Assembly (NCBI GenBank): GCA_018780035.1
Contig: JADMKE010000054.1
Location: 1-64,000 of the forward strand
DNA from: Candidatus Sericytochromatia bacterium
GTDB lineage: Bacteria; Cyanobacteriota; Sericytochromatia; UBA7694
Length of the DNA: 64,000 bases
Direction of reading: 5' to 3'
Shown: piece by piece, positions 1 through 8,461 of the stretch
How positions within the stretch are numbered: position 1 is the stretch's first letter
How the letters are laid out: every line of letters begins with the position of its first letter
The notes under the pieces: model-generated
The model's database searches: none
Told to the model about the DNA's origin: nothing
Seen by the model: the letters and a program-made list of their open reading frames with translations, nothing else
Position numbers and translations under genes: made by a program

Positions 1-146
1 GGGTCTCTCAAGAGACAGGTCATCGCTCAGAAGTTGCTTAGAAGCCCATCCCGTTTGCCTGGGTTGTTGGCGAGATTTCGAGCCATTACAACCCAGGACA
101 GCATTGATACGGGATTGGGAGTATCACAACAAAGATTCCCACACAA
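1..146. other. Left edge, no gene recognised
   Basis: Nothing here can be assigned. One plus-strand frame stays open from base 1 through the hairpin at 147-174, but its product has low-complexity, unfamiliar sequence and reads through a terminator. I therefore do not call it a gene. The 3' end of a plus-strand gene lying off the window is possible. Confidence 0.3.
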
Positions 147-174
147 AAGCGCCCCCGAAATATCGGGGGCGCTT
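147..174 (-). terminator. Intrinsic terminator of the downstream gene copy
   Basis: A near-perfect inverted repeat with a 12-bp stem (AAGCGCCCCCGA / TCGGGGGCGCTT) and a 4-nt loop lies 50 bp behind the stop of the minus-strand gene at 226-837. A short T-run follows on either strand, so it may work in both directions. The same position behind the second gene copy carries a homologous hairpin with a compensated stem pair. Confidence 0.75.
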
Positions 175-225
175 GGTTTTTACTGCGTTGTTGAGTGGGT
201 TTGTGCTGTATTGGCTGGCTAAAAT

Positions 226-837
226 TTAGCCATTGTTCATGATTTTGTCTTTGAGGAAGCTGGCACCAACGCCACCTGCGGCACCGAGGCCGACAGTGAT
301 GATGGTCAGAGGCAGACCGGCAACACCCATGGAGCCCAGAGCCATATTGCCCAGACCAGCCAGGGTAACGGCGCCCAAACCGCCCACAGCGGAGGTGATG
401 GTATCGCCAACCACATTGCTCACCGCTTGGCCAGATTCAACTTTGCCTGTGGCCACACCCACACCGTTGGCGACAGCTGAGACACCAGCGCCGACCAGGG
501 CAGACAAACCTGCACCTTTAAAGCCAGTGATGGCAACGTTTTTCATGCCGGTCATAAAACCACCTGCGGTGATTTGGGTGCCAGGGGTGGGAGGAGCGGG
601 GGGTTTGGCAAAAATGCTTTTGATATTTTGGCCCATTTGGGCACCGAGTTTGTATGCGGCAAAACCACCACCAGCACCAGCGGCCAGTTTGGAAGAGATT
701 GAGGTGAAGTCGGTGTTGAAGGCAGAACCTGTGTCGCTGACAACAGGAGCGGTGGGGGAATAGGGAGTGTAGCTGGACGTACCTACCGGAGCGGCGGCTG
801 CGGTATAAGGGCTGAAGGAATTAATGGCTAACGTCAT
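226..837 (-). CDS. Glycine-zipper-like protein of unknown function, copy 1
   Basis: The product has 203 residues and an unknown function. The N-terminal ~35 residues are rich in Pro, Ser, Thr, Ala and Tyr with no Sec signal peptide. Residues ~50-200 are dominated by Gly/Ala/Val with GxxxG-like spacing (for example around GAGLSALVGAGVSAVANGVG and the C-terminal GLGAAGGVGASF). Such spacing is typical of helices that pack together or insert into membranes. A KPPAPPTPG linker splits the two Gly-rich blocks. The start is supported by AGGAGA 9 nt before the ATG. It is a tandem duplicate of 1162-1773: from about residue 30 onward the two proteins look identical, and they differ only in the N-terminal Pro/Ser/Thr segment. 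A pore-forming, holin-like or surface role is conceivable but unproven. Confidence 0.85.
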   Translation of the reverse strand: MTLAINSFSPYTAAAAPVGTSSYTPYSPTAPVVSDTGSAFNTDFTSISSKLAAGAGGGFAAYKLGAQMGQNIKSIFAKPPAPPTPGTQITAGGFMTGMKNVAITGFKGAGLSALVGAGVSAVANGVGVATGKVESGQAVSNVVGDTITSAVGGLGAVTLAGLGNMALGSMGVAGLPLTIITVGLGAAGGVGASFLKDKIMNNG

Positions 838-887
838 ATGGAACTGTCTCCTGTTTATTAACTATCGTTTAATGAATTCTTAATTAT

Positions 888-916
888 GTTATAGGCGGCA
901 GTTCAGAAAACTTGGT
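888..916 (-). promoter_or_regulatory. Probable promoter of copy 1
   Basis: On the minus strand there is a TATAAC -10 box (888-893), then 17 bp, then ACCAAG (911-916) in the -35 position. In the second gene copy both hexamers are kept at exactly the same spacing, while the 17-bp spacer has diverged heavily. This supports function. A TTAAGGT/ACCTTAA inverted repeat (961-978) lies further upstream and is only present at this copy. Confidence 0.5.
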
Positions 917-1071
917 AAAGAAAAAATTATTGTTTGGTTAACAATTGATTAATCCTTAAATTAAGGTGAAGACCTTAATCTTTTCACGGTGCATCAAAAG
1001 CATGTCATAAGCCAATTTGAAGCAGAAATGTGGCTGAATTTACCAGCTTGATTAAGAAGGGATTATTGAAA

Positions 1072-1098
1072 AAGCGACCCCGAATTTCGGGGTCGCTT
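1072..1098 (-). terminator. Intrinsic terminator of copy 2
   Basis: A hairpin AAGCGACCCCGAA / TTCGGGGTCGCTT lies 64 bp behind the stop of the gene at 1162-1773. It corresponds to the hairpin at 147-174. One G-C pair of that stem is an A-T pair here, so both arms changed together. Confidence 0.75.
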
Positions 1099-1161
1099 GG
1101 TTTTTACTGCGTTGTTGAGTGTGTGTGTAGAGCGTGTAAGGGCTAACTTATGGGCTCAAGT

Positions 1162-1773
1162 TTAGCCGTTGTTCATGATTTTGTCTTTGAGGAAGCTGGC
1201 ACCAACGCCACCTGCAGCACCGAGGCCGACGGTGATGATGGTCAGAGGCAGACCGGCAACACCCATGGAGCCCAGAGCCATATTGCCCAGACCAGCCAGG
1301 GTAACGGCGCCCAAACCGCCCACAGCGGAGGTGATGGTATCGCCAACCACATTGCTCACCGCTTGGCCAGATTCAACTTTGCCTGTGGCCACACCCACAC
1401 CGTTGGCGACAGCTGAGACACCAGCGCCGACCAGGGCAGACAAACCTGCACCTTTAAAGCCAGTGATGGCAACGTTTTTCATGCCGGTCATAAAACCACC
1501 TGCGGTGATTTGGGTGCCAGGGGTGGGAGGAGCGGGGGGTTTGGCAAAAATGCTTTTGATATTTTGGCCCATTTGGGCACCGAGTTTGTATGCGGCAAAA
1601 CCACCACCAGCACCAGCGGCCAGTTTGGAAGAGATTGAGGTGAAGTCGGTGTTGAAAGCAGAACCTGTGTCGCTGACAACGGGAGTATAAGGAGAATAGT
1701 TTGACGTGCTGACAGGTGCTGTGGGAGCGGCTGCACCGGTGTAAGGGCTGAAGGAATTAATGGCTAACGTCAT
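1162..1773 (-). CDS. Glycine-zipper-like protein of unknown function, copy 2
   Basis: A 203-residue duplicate of the gene at 226-837, with a unit spacing of 936 bp that includes promoter, gene and terminator. The C-terminal ~170 residues are the same as in copy 1, with only a few silent base differences visible (for example at the sites near 1216 and 1231). The N-terminal Pro/Ser/Thr/Tyr segment has been reshuffled. An RBS-like GGAG stretch precedes the ATG. No signal peptide is visible. The near-identity of the Gly-rich body beside a changing N-terminus suggests recent duplication or gene conversion. Function is unknown. Confidence 0.85.
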   Translation of the reverse strand: MTLAINSFSPYTGAAAPTAPVSTSNYSPYTPVVSDTGSAFNTDFTSISSKLAAGAGGGFAAYKLGAQMGQNIKSIFAKPPAPPTPGTQITAGGFMTGMKNVAITGFKGAGLSALVGAGVSAVANGVGVATGKVESGQAVSNVVGDTITSAVGGLGAVTLAGLGNMALGSMGVAGLPLTIITVGLGAAGGVGASFLKDKIMNNG

Positions 1774-1823
1774 ATGGAATATTCTCCTCTTTATTAACTA
1801 TCGTTTAATGATTTCTTAATTGT

Positions 1824-1852
1824 GTTATAGGAACATGTTAAAGAAACTTGGT
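1824..1852 (-). promoter_or_regulatory. Probable promoter of copy 2
   Basis: The same ACCAAG-17 bp-TATAAC arrangement as upstream of copy 1, with TATAAC at 1824-1829 and ACCAAG at 1847-1852. The spacer sequence differs between copies while the two boxes do not. Confidence 0.5.
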
Positions 1853-2013
1853 AAAGGAATGATTATCATTTGATTAACAATTGTTTAATTCTTAAATTAA
1901 GGTGAAGGTTCAGATGATCTCATAGTGCGCTATTGCCTGTTTTAAAGAAATTAAACAAGCTAGATTAAGACAGGATTATTATGAAAAATGTGGGAATCAG
2001 TTGAGATTAAGAT

Positions 2014-2715
2014 TTAACTATCAAACTGCGCCAAACGATAACCCACACCGGGTTCGGTCAAAAAGATTTCAGGTTGGGTGGGATCTGCTTCCAATTTATT
2101 GCGCAGGCGGGAAATATAGACCTGGAGATAGTGGGTTTCGTCGAGGTACTCGGCTCCCCAAACCGCTTGTAACAATTGGCGGTGGGTCAGAACCTTGCCT
2201 GCGTGTTTGATCAGAAACAAAAGCAAATTGTATTCGGTTTTGGTCAGTTTGACTTCTTCTTCGCCGCGCCAGAGTTTGCGTTGCAGCGGGTCCACCCGCA
2301 GCTGACCCGAGCGAAAGATCTGCTCACTGTTGTTGAGTGCCAGTCCCTGTAAACGGGAATGGCGCAAAGCGACCCGGATTCGCGCCAATAATTCCTGAAT
2401 GCCAAAGGGCTTACTCAAATAGTCGTCAGCCCCCAAATCCAGGGCCATGACTTTGTCTTTTTCCTGTTCGCGCACCGAGAGCACGATCACGGGCACAGCA
2501 CTCCATTCCCGCAATTGCTCCAAAACCGCCAGGCCCGAAATATCTGGTAAACCCAGATCAAGCAAGACCAACTCGGGATTCGAAAAGGTGATTTGTTGCA
2601 ATCCCTCTTGGCCGGTCGCGGCAATCAGCACTTCAAAATCCTGGGCCTCCAGGGCGATGCGCAAGAACCGTTGAATGGCCACTTCGTCGTCGATAATCAA
2701 GATGCGGGTTTTCAT
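2014..2715 (-). CDS. kdpE: KdpE, potassium-responsive response regulator
   Basis: A 233-residue OmpR/PhoB-type transcription factor. The receiver domain (residues ~1-120) has the acidic pair D9/D10, the phosphoacceptor D53 in LLDLGLPD and the conserved K102. The C-terminal winged helix (~130-230) contains the usual KLTKTEYNLL and GVGYRL stretches. It is expected to be phosphorylated by KdpD, encoded directly upstream (ATGA overlap at 2712-2715), and to activate the kdpABC operon under potassium limitation or osmotic stress. It is the last gene of the operon. The 240 bp behind it contain the promoter of the duplicated gene pair but no clear hairpin for kdpE. Confidence 0.95.
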   Translation of the reverse strand: MKTRILIIDDEVAIQRFLRIALEAQDFEVLIAATGQEGLQQITFSNPELVLLDLGLPDISGLAVLEQLREWSAVPVIVLSVREQEKDKVMALDLGADDYLSKPFGIQELLARIRVALRHSRLQGLALNNSEQIFRSGQLRVDPLQRKLWRGEEEVKLTKTEYNLLLFLIKHAGKVLTHRQLLQAVWGAEYLDETHYLQVYISRLRNKLEADPTQPEIFLTEPGVGYRLAQFDS

Positions 2716-5417
2716 GCTACCTCTTCTGTGTCCTCTTCTGGGGGAGGCGTTGAAAGTGGGGTCAGGGGCAATCGGATTTCAAATTCAGCCCCACAGGGAA
2801 AGACATTGCGGGCCGAGATCTTGCCACCGTGAGCTTCGACCAGGCCTTTGCAAATCGAGAGGCCCAAGCCGGTGCCCCCACTCTTTTGGGGCTGGCCGCG
2901 GTAAAAGGTTTCAAAAATATGGGGCAAGACCGCCTCAGGAATACCGGGGCCCTGATCTTTGAGCCAGAAGCTGAGCTGTTCGGGCAGCACCCGCACCCCC
3001 ATTTCCAGCGGGGTGCCCGCAGGGGTATAGCGCAAGGCATTGTGCAAGAGATTGACCAAACACTGCTCCAGCAGACCAAAATCCGCCCGGATAGGGGGCA
3101 GTTCAGGGGGAATGATCAAATGCAAGGGACGGGACATCAACTCTTTTTTGAGTGTCTGTTGGGCTGCCCTGAGCAAATCACCTGCATCACACCAATCCTG
3201 GTGTAATGCCAATTTGCCCGATTGCAAGCGGCTCATATCCAGTAAATTTGCCACCAAATGATTCAGCCGCAAGGTGGCGCTTTCTAGATCTTCGAGCAGG
3301 GCCGAGCGAGCCTCGGGCAGCGCCTCAATCGCAGGATTGCGCAAATTTTCCACTGCCCCTTGAATGCTGGTTAAAGGCGTGCGCAATTCGTGAGAAACCG
3401 AATTGAGCAGCGATTGATACAAATTTTCGCTGATCTGGCTGATCCGGGTCTGGGTGGCCTGCTCGTGTAATGCATGGCGTTCCAAGGCCAGGGCCAATTG
3501 CATGCAGAGCGTTTCCAGCAATTGACGGGTATCAAAGCTCAACGTTTGGCCTGGCTCGGGTTGCACTTGCAAGACCGCATAGGCTTGGCGCGTGGTAAAA
3601 ATGGGCAGATACAGAGCTTGTGCCGTAGGCAGGGTATCTGTTGCCAGGCCTGCAGGGCGGTGGTGCTGATACGCCCATTGGGCTGCGGTCCACTCTTTTT
3701 CATTGAGACTTAAGCGTTGTAAGGTCTGTTCACTCTCTCCCTTGAGAATCTGCATCGGCAACTGCAAAACCGCTTGGATCTGCTCCAGAGCCACAGCCAC
3801 GACATCTTTGGCCGTATGGGCACGGGCCAAGGCATCTGAAAAGCGGTATAAAACTACCAGACGGGTTTCCCGCTGTCGGCCCAGCTGCTCTTGGTGCCGA
3901 ATCCGGGTCATCAGGCTGGCTGTGGTTAAAGCCACACAAAAATAGACACCGCACATCAGTAAATCGTGAAAGCGAAAGATAAACAGGGTGTACAGGGGGG
4001 GGATAAATAAAAAATTCCAGAAAAAGGCACTTAAGCCAGCCATCAGCAAAACCGGGCCTTTTTCCAAAACCAGGGCCAGGCCCATCACCCCCAAAAGATA
4101 GATCAGCGCCACCGACCAATAGCCCAACCAGGGATTGAGCAGCAGATTGATCCCCGTTACCCCCAACAGGGCGGCAAACGAGAGCAGGTAGGGACCTTTG
4201 TTCAGCTTTGCCAAACCCGAGAGCCAAGGGCGGGCCTGCACCTTGCCTTCGCTGCGACTGCTGTCAACCAGCCAATAATCTGCCCGCGAGCGGGTATACA
4301 GCAATTGGTTGAAGGTCAAATAGGCCCCGTTAAAAAAATCCCGCAGCCGGCTCTGCTGGGGTTTACCCAGAATCAACTGGGTAACATGCTGCTGTTCGAC
4401 CATCTGCAAAAGCCGTGGCACCCATTTTTCGCCCTGGGTGAGCAAGACCTCTGCACCGAGTTCCCGGGCCAAATCGAGATTTTCACTTAAATTGCGGGTG
4501 TCGATTTCAGACAGGGGGCGGCCTGTATCTACATAGACAGCCATCCAAGTGGCATCAAGAGAACTGGCCATGCGCCGGGTCCAGCGAATGAGTTGGGCCG
4601 ACATTGGGCTGGGCGAAACAGCCACCATCAGGCGTTCAGACGAGCGCCAAGGCTCACGAATGTGGTGCTGGAGCATATAGTCTTGAACATCTTGATCCAC
4701 CCGGTCAGCGGTCAGACGCAAGACCATTTCCCGCAGGGCATTGAGATTGCCTTTGCGAAAAAAATGGGATTTGGCGCGATCAGCGCGTTCCCCGAGATAG
4801 ACCTTGCCTTCGGCCAGCCGTTCCAGCAATTCATCAGGGGTCAGATCGACCAGAATCACCGCATCAGCACGGTCCAAGACGGTATCGGGAATGCGCTCAT
4901 GGACAGACACACCCGTAATTTGTTGCACGCTATCGGCCCGGCTCTCAATATGCTGGACATTGAGGGTGGTATAGACATCAATGCCCCTTTCGAGCAGTTC
5001 CAAAACATCTTGATACCGTTTGGGATGGCGGGAATCAGGCACATTGCTGTGGGCCAGTTCATCCACCAAAACCAGGGCCGGTTTGCGCGCCAAAATGGCG
5101 TCGAGGTCCATTTCTTCAAGGGCTGTGCCGCGATAGCTGATGCTGCGGCGCGGAATCACAGGCAGGCCTTCTAACAGGGCTTCGGTTTCGGCCCTGCCAT
5201 GGGTTTCCAAATAGCCGACCACCAGATCCGCCCCCTCTTCGTGTAACAGGCGCTGGGCTGCTTTTAACATGGCATAGGTCTTGCCCACCCCGGCAGCCAT
5301 GCCCAGGAAAATTTTGAGTTTGCCCTGACCATCTCGGGTTTGCTCCCGCATGACCGCACGCAGCAGGGCATCGGGGTCGAGGCGTCCTGTTCGTCTGTCT
5401 GGCCCGGTTTCTGACAT
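2712..5417 (-). CDS. kdpD: KdpD, potassium sensor histidine kinase
   Basis: At 901 residues this is full length for the family. Domains in order are: an N-terminal KdpD domain with Walker A GMAAGVGKT (39-47) and a VDELAHSN stretch; a universal-stress-protein-like domain (~260-385); four membrane segments (~408-505, DUF4118); a GAF-like region (~525-650); the dimerisation domain with phospho-His H676 in SHELRTPLTS; and an ATPase domain with N-box NALRYTP (~793-799), G1 DQGPGIP (821-827) and G2 GGTGLGLS (847-854). It senses potassium and turgor at the inner membrane and controls KdpE. The start overlaps the stop of the small gene upstream by one base (TGATG), which implies translational coupling. 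Confidence 0.95.
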   Translation of the reverse strand: MSETGPDRRTGRLDPDALLRAVMREQTRDGQGKLKIFLGMAAGVGKTYAMLKAAQRLLHEEGADLVVGYLETHGRAETEALLEGLPVIPRRSISYRGTALEEMDLDAILARKPALVLVDELAHSNVPDSRHPKRYQDVLELLERGIDVYTTLNVQHIESRADSVQQITGVSVHERIPDTVLDRADAVILVDLTPDELLERLAEGKVYLGERADRAKSHFFRKGNLNALREMVLRLTADRVDQDVQDYMLQHHIREPWRSSERLMVAVSPSPMSAQLIRWTRRMASSLDATWMAVYVDTGRPLSEIDTRNLSENLDLARELGAEVLLTQGEKWVPRLLQMVEQQHVTQLILGKPQQSRLRDFFNGAYLTFNQLLYTRSRADYWLVDSSRSEGKVQARPWLSGLAKLNKGPYLLSFAALLGVTGINLLLNPWLGYWSVALIYLLGVMGLALVLEKGPVLLMAGLSAFFWNFLFIPPLYTLFIFRFHDLLMCGVYFCVALTTASLMTRIRHQEQLGRQRETRLVVLYRFSDALARAHTAKDVVAVALEQIQAVLQLPMQILKGESEQTLQRLSLNEKEWTAAQWAYQHHRPAGLATDTLPTAQALYLPIFTTRQAYAVLQVQPEPGQTLSFDTRQLLETLCMQLALALERHALHEQATQTRISQISENLYQSLLNSVSHELRTPLTSIQGAVENLRNPAIEALPEARSALLEDLESATLRLNHLVANLLDMSRLQSGKLALHQDWCDAGDLLRAAQQTLKKELMSRPLHLIIPPELPPIRADFGLLEQCLVNLLHNALRYTPAGTPLEMGVRVLPEQLSFWLKDQGPGIPEAVLPHIFETFYRGQPQKSGGTGLGLSICKGLVEAHGGKISARNVFPCGAEFEIRLPLTPLSTPPPEEDTEEVA

Positions 5418-5752
5418 CAGCGCAAACGCCCCTTTGACGACGGTTGCCAGGGCTCCAATTGTTCTGGGGCATAGCTGTGAAAATACACCGGAGACCCATC
5501 TTTGCGGGCCAAGTGCACACGCAATTGGGGCAGTTTGGCCGAAACTTCGCCAAACAAAAACTCCAATTTACGCACCTGCATGGCTTTGTCTTTGGGGGTT
5601 TCGAGATCGTTGACCCGTACCTTGTCGCCGACCTGGGGGCAGGCTTTGAGCAAGAGCGATTTATACGCATCCAGCAGCAATTGCTCCTGTTCCCGCAGGG
5701 TCTCAATTTTTTTTGCCAATTCAAACAACGGATTCTCACTGCTGGGATTCAT
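5417..5752 (-). CDS. Small unrecognised Kdp-operon protein
   Basis: A 111-residue soluble protein that I do not recognise. Residues ~8-40 form a charged helix (ELAKKIETLREQEQLLLDAY). A beta-rich part follows with VGDKVRVNDL and a Lys/Arg-rich strand. There is no signal peptide or membrane segment. It overlaps the 3' end of kdpC by 17 bp and shares one base with the kdpD start, so it is translated as part of the operon. Its place between transporter and sensor suggests an accessory role in assembling the pump or in passing a signal to KdpD, but this is inference from position only. Anabaena-type kdp operons also carry an extra small gene (kdpG), but in a different slot. I see no basis for calling this the same gene. 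Confidence 0.85.
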   Translation of the reverse strand: MNPSSENPLFELAKKIETLREQEQLLLDAYKSLLLKACPQVGDKVRVNDLETPKDKAMQVRKLEFLFGEVSAKLPQLRVHLARKDGSPVYFHSYAPEQLEPWQPSSKGRLR

Positions 5753-6347
5753 GCTGATGCCCCTGTTTGAGTGAAAATTTGCGCTGTTCCAATTGCAAGA
5801 GGGCCATATTCAGTTCCAAAACATTGACCCGTGGTGCGCCCAGGAGTCCCAACTGGGGGCCCTTCGTTGCGCTTTGAATCAAAGCAGCCAGCTCTTGTGG
5901 CTGCAAACCACGGGCATGGGCCACTCTTGGAACTTGAAACTGAACCGCTGCGGGACTGAGTTCGGGATCCAGCCCCGAGCCCGAAGCCATTAACAATTCT
6001 GGCGGAACAAAGGCATCAGCAGGCAGAAGATGAGCTTTGAGCAAATCCGCTTTGCGCGCCTTAATTTTGTCCAAAAGATCTTTGCTGGTGGGCCCTTTGT
6101 TGCTGGCTCCCGAAGCCACAGTGGCATAGTCGCCTGCTGAGGGCCGGGGCCAGAAATAGCCCGCTTGTTGAAAGGGCTGCGCTAACCAACGTGAGCCCAC
6201 GACCTGCTCTCCCCGTTTGATCAAGCTGCCCTGGACCGCCTCCGCATTGGCAAGCTGCCCCAAACCTGTCACAAGCAGGGGATACGCCACGCCAGTTAAA
6301 AGCGTCAGGGCGATCAGGCTACGTAAAGCAATTAAAAATTCGTTCAT
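5736..6347 (-). CDS. kdpC: KdpC, potassium-transporting ATPase subunit C
   Basis: A 203-residue single-span subunit. The N-terminal hydrophobic helix (~8-30, ALRSLIALTLLTGVAYPLL) is followed by the family-typical QAGYFWPRPSAGDY segment and the distal QVPRVAHARGL stretch. KdpC stabilises KdpB-KdpA coupling in the inner membrane and increases ATP affinity. It lies 25 bp behind kdpB. The conserved N in the SGASNKGPTSKDL region is present. The length is normal. Confidence 0.95.
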   Translation of the reverse strand: MNEFLIALRSLIALTLLTGVAYPLLVTGLGQLANAEAVQGSLIKRGEQVVGSRWLAQPFQQAGYFWPRPSAGDYATVASGASNKGPTSKDLLDKIKARKADLLKAHLLPADAFVPPELLMASGSGLDPELSPAAVQFQVPRVAHARGLQPQELAALIQSATKGPQLGLLGAPRVNVLELNMALLQLEQRKFSLKQGHQHESQQ

Positions 6348-6372
6348 CTTACTTCTCCCAGTTTAATTGATT

Positions 6373-8448
6373 TCAGACCAGATGGAATACGGCCAAAAGC
6401 AGGTCGATCAATTTGATCCCCACAAAGGGAGCCAAGATCCCCCCCAAACCGTAGACAAACAGGTTTTTGCGCAAGACCACCACGGCACCCTGGGGCTGGT
6501 ATTTCACGCCTTTTAAAGCCAGTGGAATCAGAAAAACAATGATCAGGGCATTAAAAATCACAGCGCTTAAAATCGCGCTCTGGGGAGTCGCCAGCCCCAT
6601 CAAATTGAGGGCCGCCAAAGGCCCCTGTTGCCCTTGTGTGGCATAAAGGCCAGCAAACAGGGCGGGCAAGATCGCAAAATACTTGGCCACATCATTGGCA
6701 ATACTGAAAGTGGTTAAGGCCCCCCGCGTCATTAATAATTGTTTGCCAATTTCGACGACTTCAATCAACTTGGTTGGATTGCTGTCGAGATCGACCATAT
6801 TCCCGGCCTCGCGGGCGGCCTGGGTGCCACTGGCCATGGCCACACCTACATCGGCCTGGGCCAAAGCCGGTGCGTCGTTGGTGCCATCACCCACCATTGC
6901 CACCAAATGCCCGGCAGCCTGTTCAGCGCGAATCCGCGCCAATTTGGCTTCGGGGGTGGCTTCGGCCAAATAATCATCGACCCCCGCCTCAGCCGCAATG
7001 GCCGCAGCAGTGAGCGGATTGTCGCCCGTGATCATGATTGTGCGAATGCCCATCCGGCGCAATTGCTCAAAGCGCTCACGAATCCCCGTTTTGACCACAT
7101 CTTTGAGTTCGATCAGTCCCAGAATCGTCTGCTGATCGCAGACCACCAATGGGGTACTGCCTTTGCGGGCAATGCCATCCACCAGGTTCTGTAAATCTGA
7201 GGGTATCTTTCCACCCAAGCCTTGTACATAGCGCATCACGGCATCTGCGGCCCCTTTGCGAATCTCGCCCAAACCACTCATGCGGGTCTGGGCCGTAAAC
7301 GGCACAAAGTCCAACTCTGCGGGTTTGTCTAAGTTCAAGCCATAGCGCTGATTGGCCAAAAGCACAATCGAGCGGCCTTCGGGCGTTTCGTCGGCCAGTG
7401 AGGCCAAAAGAGCAGCCTCGACCAAGCGTTCAGTCCGGATCCCCGCAACGGGATAAAAAGCCGAAGCCATGCGATTGCCATAGGTGATGGTGCCCGTTTT
7501 GTCCAAAAGCAGCACATCTACATCACCGGCCACCTCTACAGCTTTGCCGCTGGTGGCCAAAACATTGCGCTGCAGGAGTCGATCCATGCCGCTGATGCCG
7601 ATGGCACTCAAGAGGGCGGCAATGGTGGTTGGAATCAGGCAAACGAGTAAGGCCACCAAAACCGTGACTGAGACATTGCTGGGCCCGGTTAAACCCGAGG
7701 CCTGTTCGCTGTAAAAGGCAAAGGCCTTTAAAGTGACCACCGCCAAGACAAAGACCACAGTCAGGGTCAGCAAGAGAATATTCAGGGCAATTTCGTTGGG
7801 GGTGCGCTGGCGCGAAGCCCCTTCCACCAGACCAATCATCTGATCGAGAAAACTTTGACCAGGATCCTGCGTGATCGTAATCAAGATGCGGTCAGAGATC
7901 ACACGGGTGCCACCGGTGACAGCAGAACGGTCTCCGCCACTTTCACGCACCACAGGGGCAGATTCGCCGGTGATCGCCGATTCGTCGACGCTGGCAATGC
8001 CTTCGCTGACTTCTCCATCGCCCGGAATCACATCGCCCGTTTCACAGACCACCACGTCACCTTTGCGCAGACTGCTGGCAGGCACCTGACTCTCAACCCC
8101 ATTTTTTAAACGTCTTGCCATGGTTTCGCTGCGCATCTTGCGCAGACTCTCTGCCTGGGCCTTGCCACGGCCCTCCGCCACGGCTTCGGCAAAATTGGCA
8201 AAATAGGCTGTAAACCACAGCCAGAGTGCTATTTGCAGGGTAAATCCCCAAGCGCGCCCTGCCAGCATTTCTTGCACAACCGCAGCACTGGTCAGCAAAG
8301 CGCCCAAACTTACCAGCAACATAACAGGGTTTTGCCATTGACTGCGGGGGTGAAACTTCGACCAGGCTTCTTTCAATGACTGTTGGATCAATTCACGGTT
8401 AAACAAACTGTTTTTTTGATTGTTTTTTTGACTTTTATGTTGAGACAT
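6373..8448 (-). CDS. kdpB: KdpB, P-type ATPase subunit of the potassium pump
   Basis: A 691-residue P-type ATPase. The phosphorylation site D316 sits in DKTGTIT. The actuator TGES is at residues 160-163, and the hinge [21 protein letters not shown] is present downstream. Membrane helices lie at ~40-90, ~220-245 and ~255-285 and near the C-terminus. It hydrolyses ATP to drive potassium through KdpA. It lies 13 bp behind kdpA and 25 bp before kdpC. The N-terminal ~15 residues are unusually Gln/Asn/Lys-rich. Confidence 0.97.
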   Translation of the reverse strand: MSQHKSQKNNQKNSLFNRELIQQSLKEAWSKFHPRSQWQNPVMLLVSLGALLTSAAVVQEMLAGRAWGFTLQIALWLWFTAYFANFAEAVAEGRGKAQAESLRKMRSETMARRLKNGVESQVPASSLRKGDVVVCETGDVIPGDGEVSEGIASVDESAITGESAPVVRESGGDRSAVTGGTRVISDRILITITQDPGQSFLDQMIGLVEGASRQRTPNEIALNILLLTLTVVFVLAVVTLKAFAFYSEQASGLTGPSNVSVTVLVALLVCLIPTTIAALLSAIGISGMDRLLQRNVLATSGKAVEVAGDVDVLLLDKTGTITYGNRMASAFYPVAGIRTERLVEAALLASLADETPEGRSIVLLANQRYGLNLDKPAELDFVPFTAQTRMSGLGEIRKGAADAVMRYVQGLGGKIPSDLQNLVDGIARKGSTPLVVCDQQTILGLIELKDVVKTGIRERFEQLRRMGIRTIMITGDNPLTAAAIAAEAGVDDYLAEATPEAKLARIRAEQAAGHLVAMVGDGTNDAPALAQADVGVAMASGTQAAREAGNMVDLDSNPTKLIEVVEIGKQLLMTRGALTTFSIANDVAKYFAILPALFAGLYATQGQQGPLAALNLMGLATPQSAILSAVIFNALIIVFLIPLALKGVKYQPQGAVVVLRKNLFVYGLGGILAPFVGIKLIDLLLAVFHLV

Positions 8449-8461
8449 CCTACTATTCCTC

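Noticed and set aside
34-222. Plus-strand frame of 62 codons at the left edge
   Set aside because: It reads through a strong terminator hairpin and has unfamiliar, low-information sequence.
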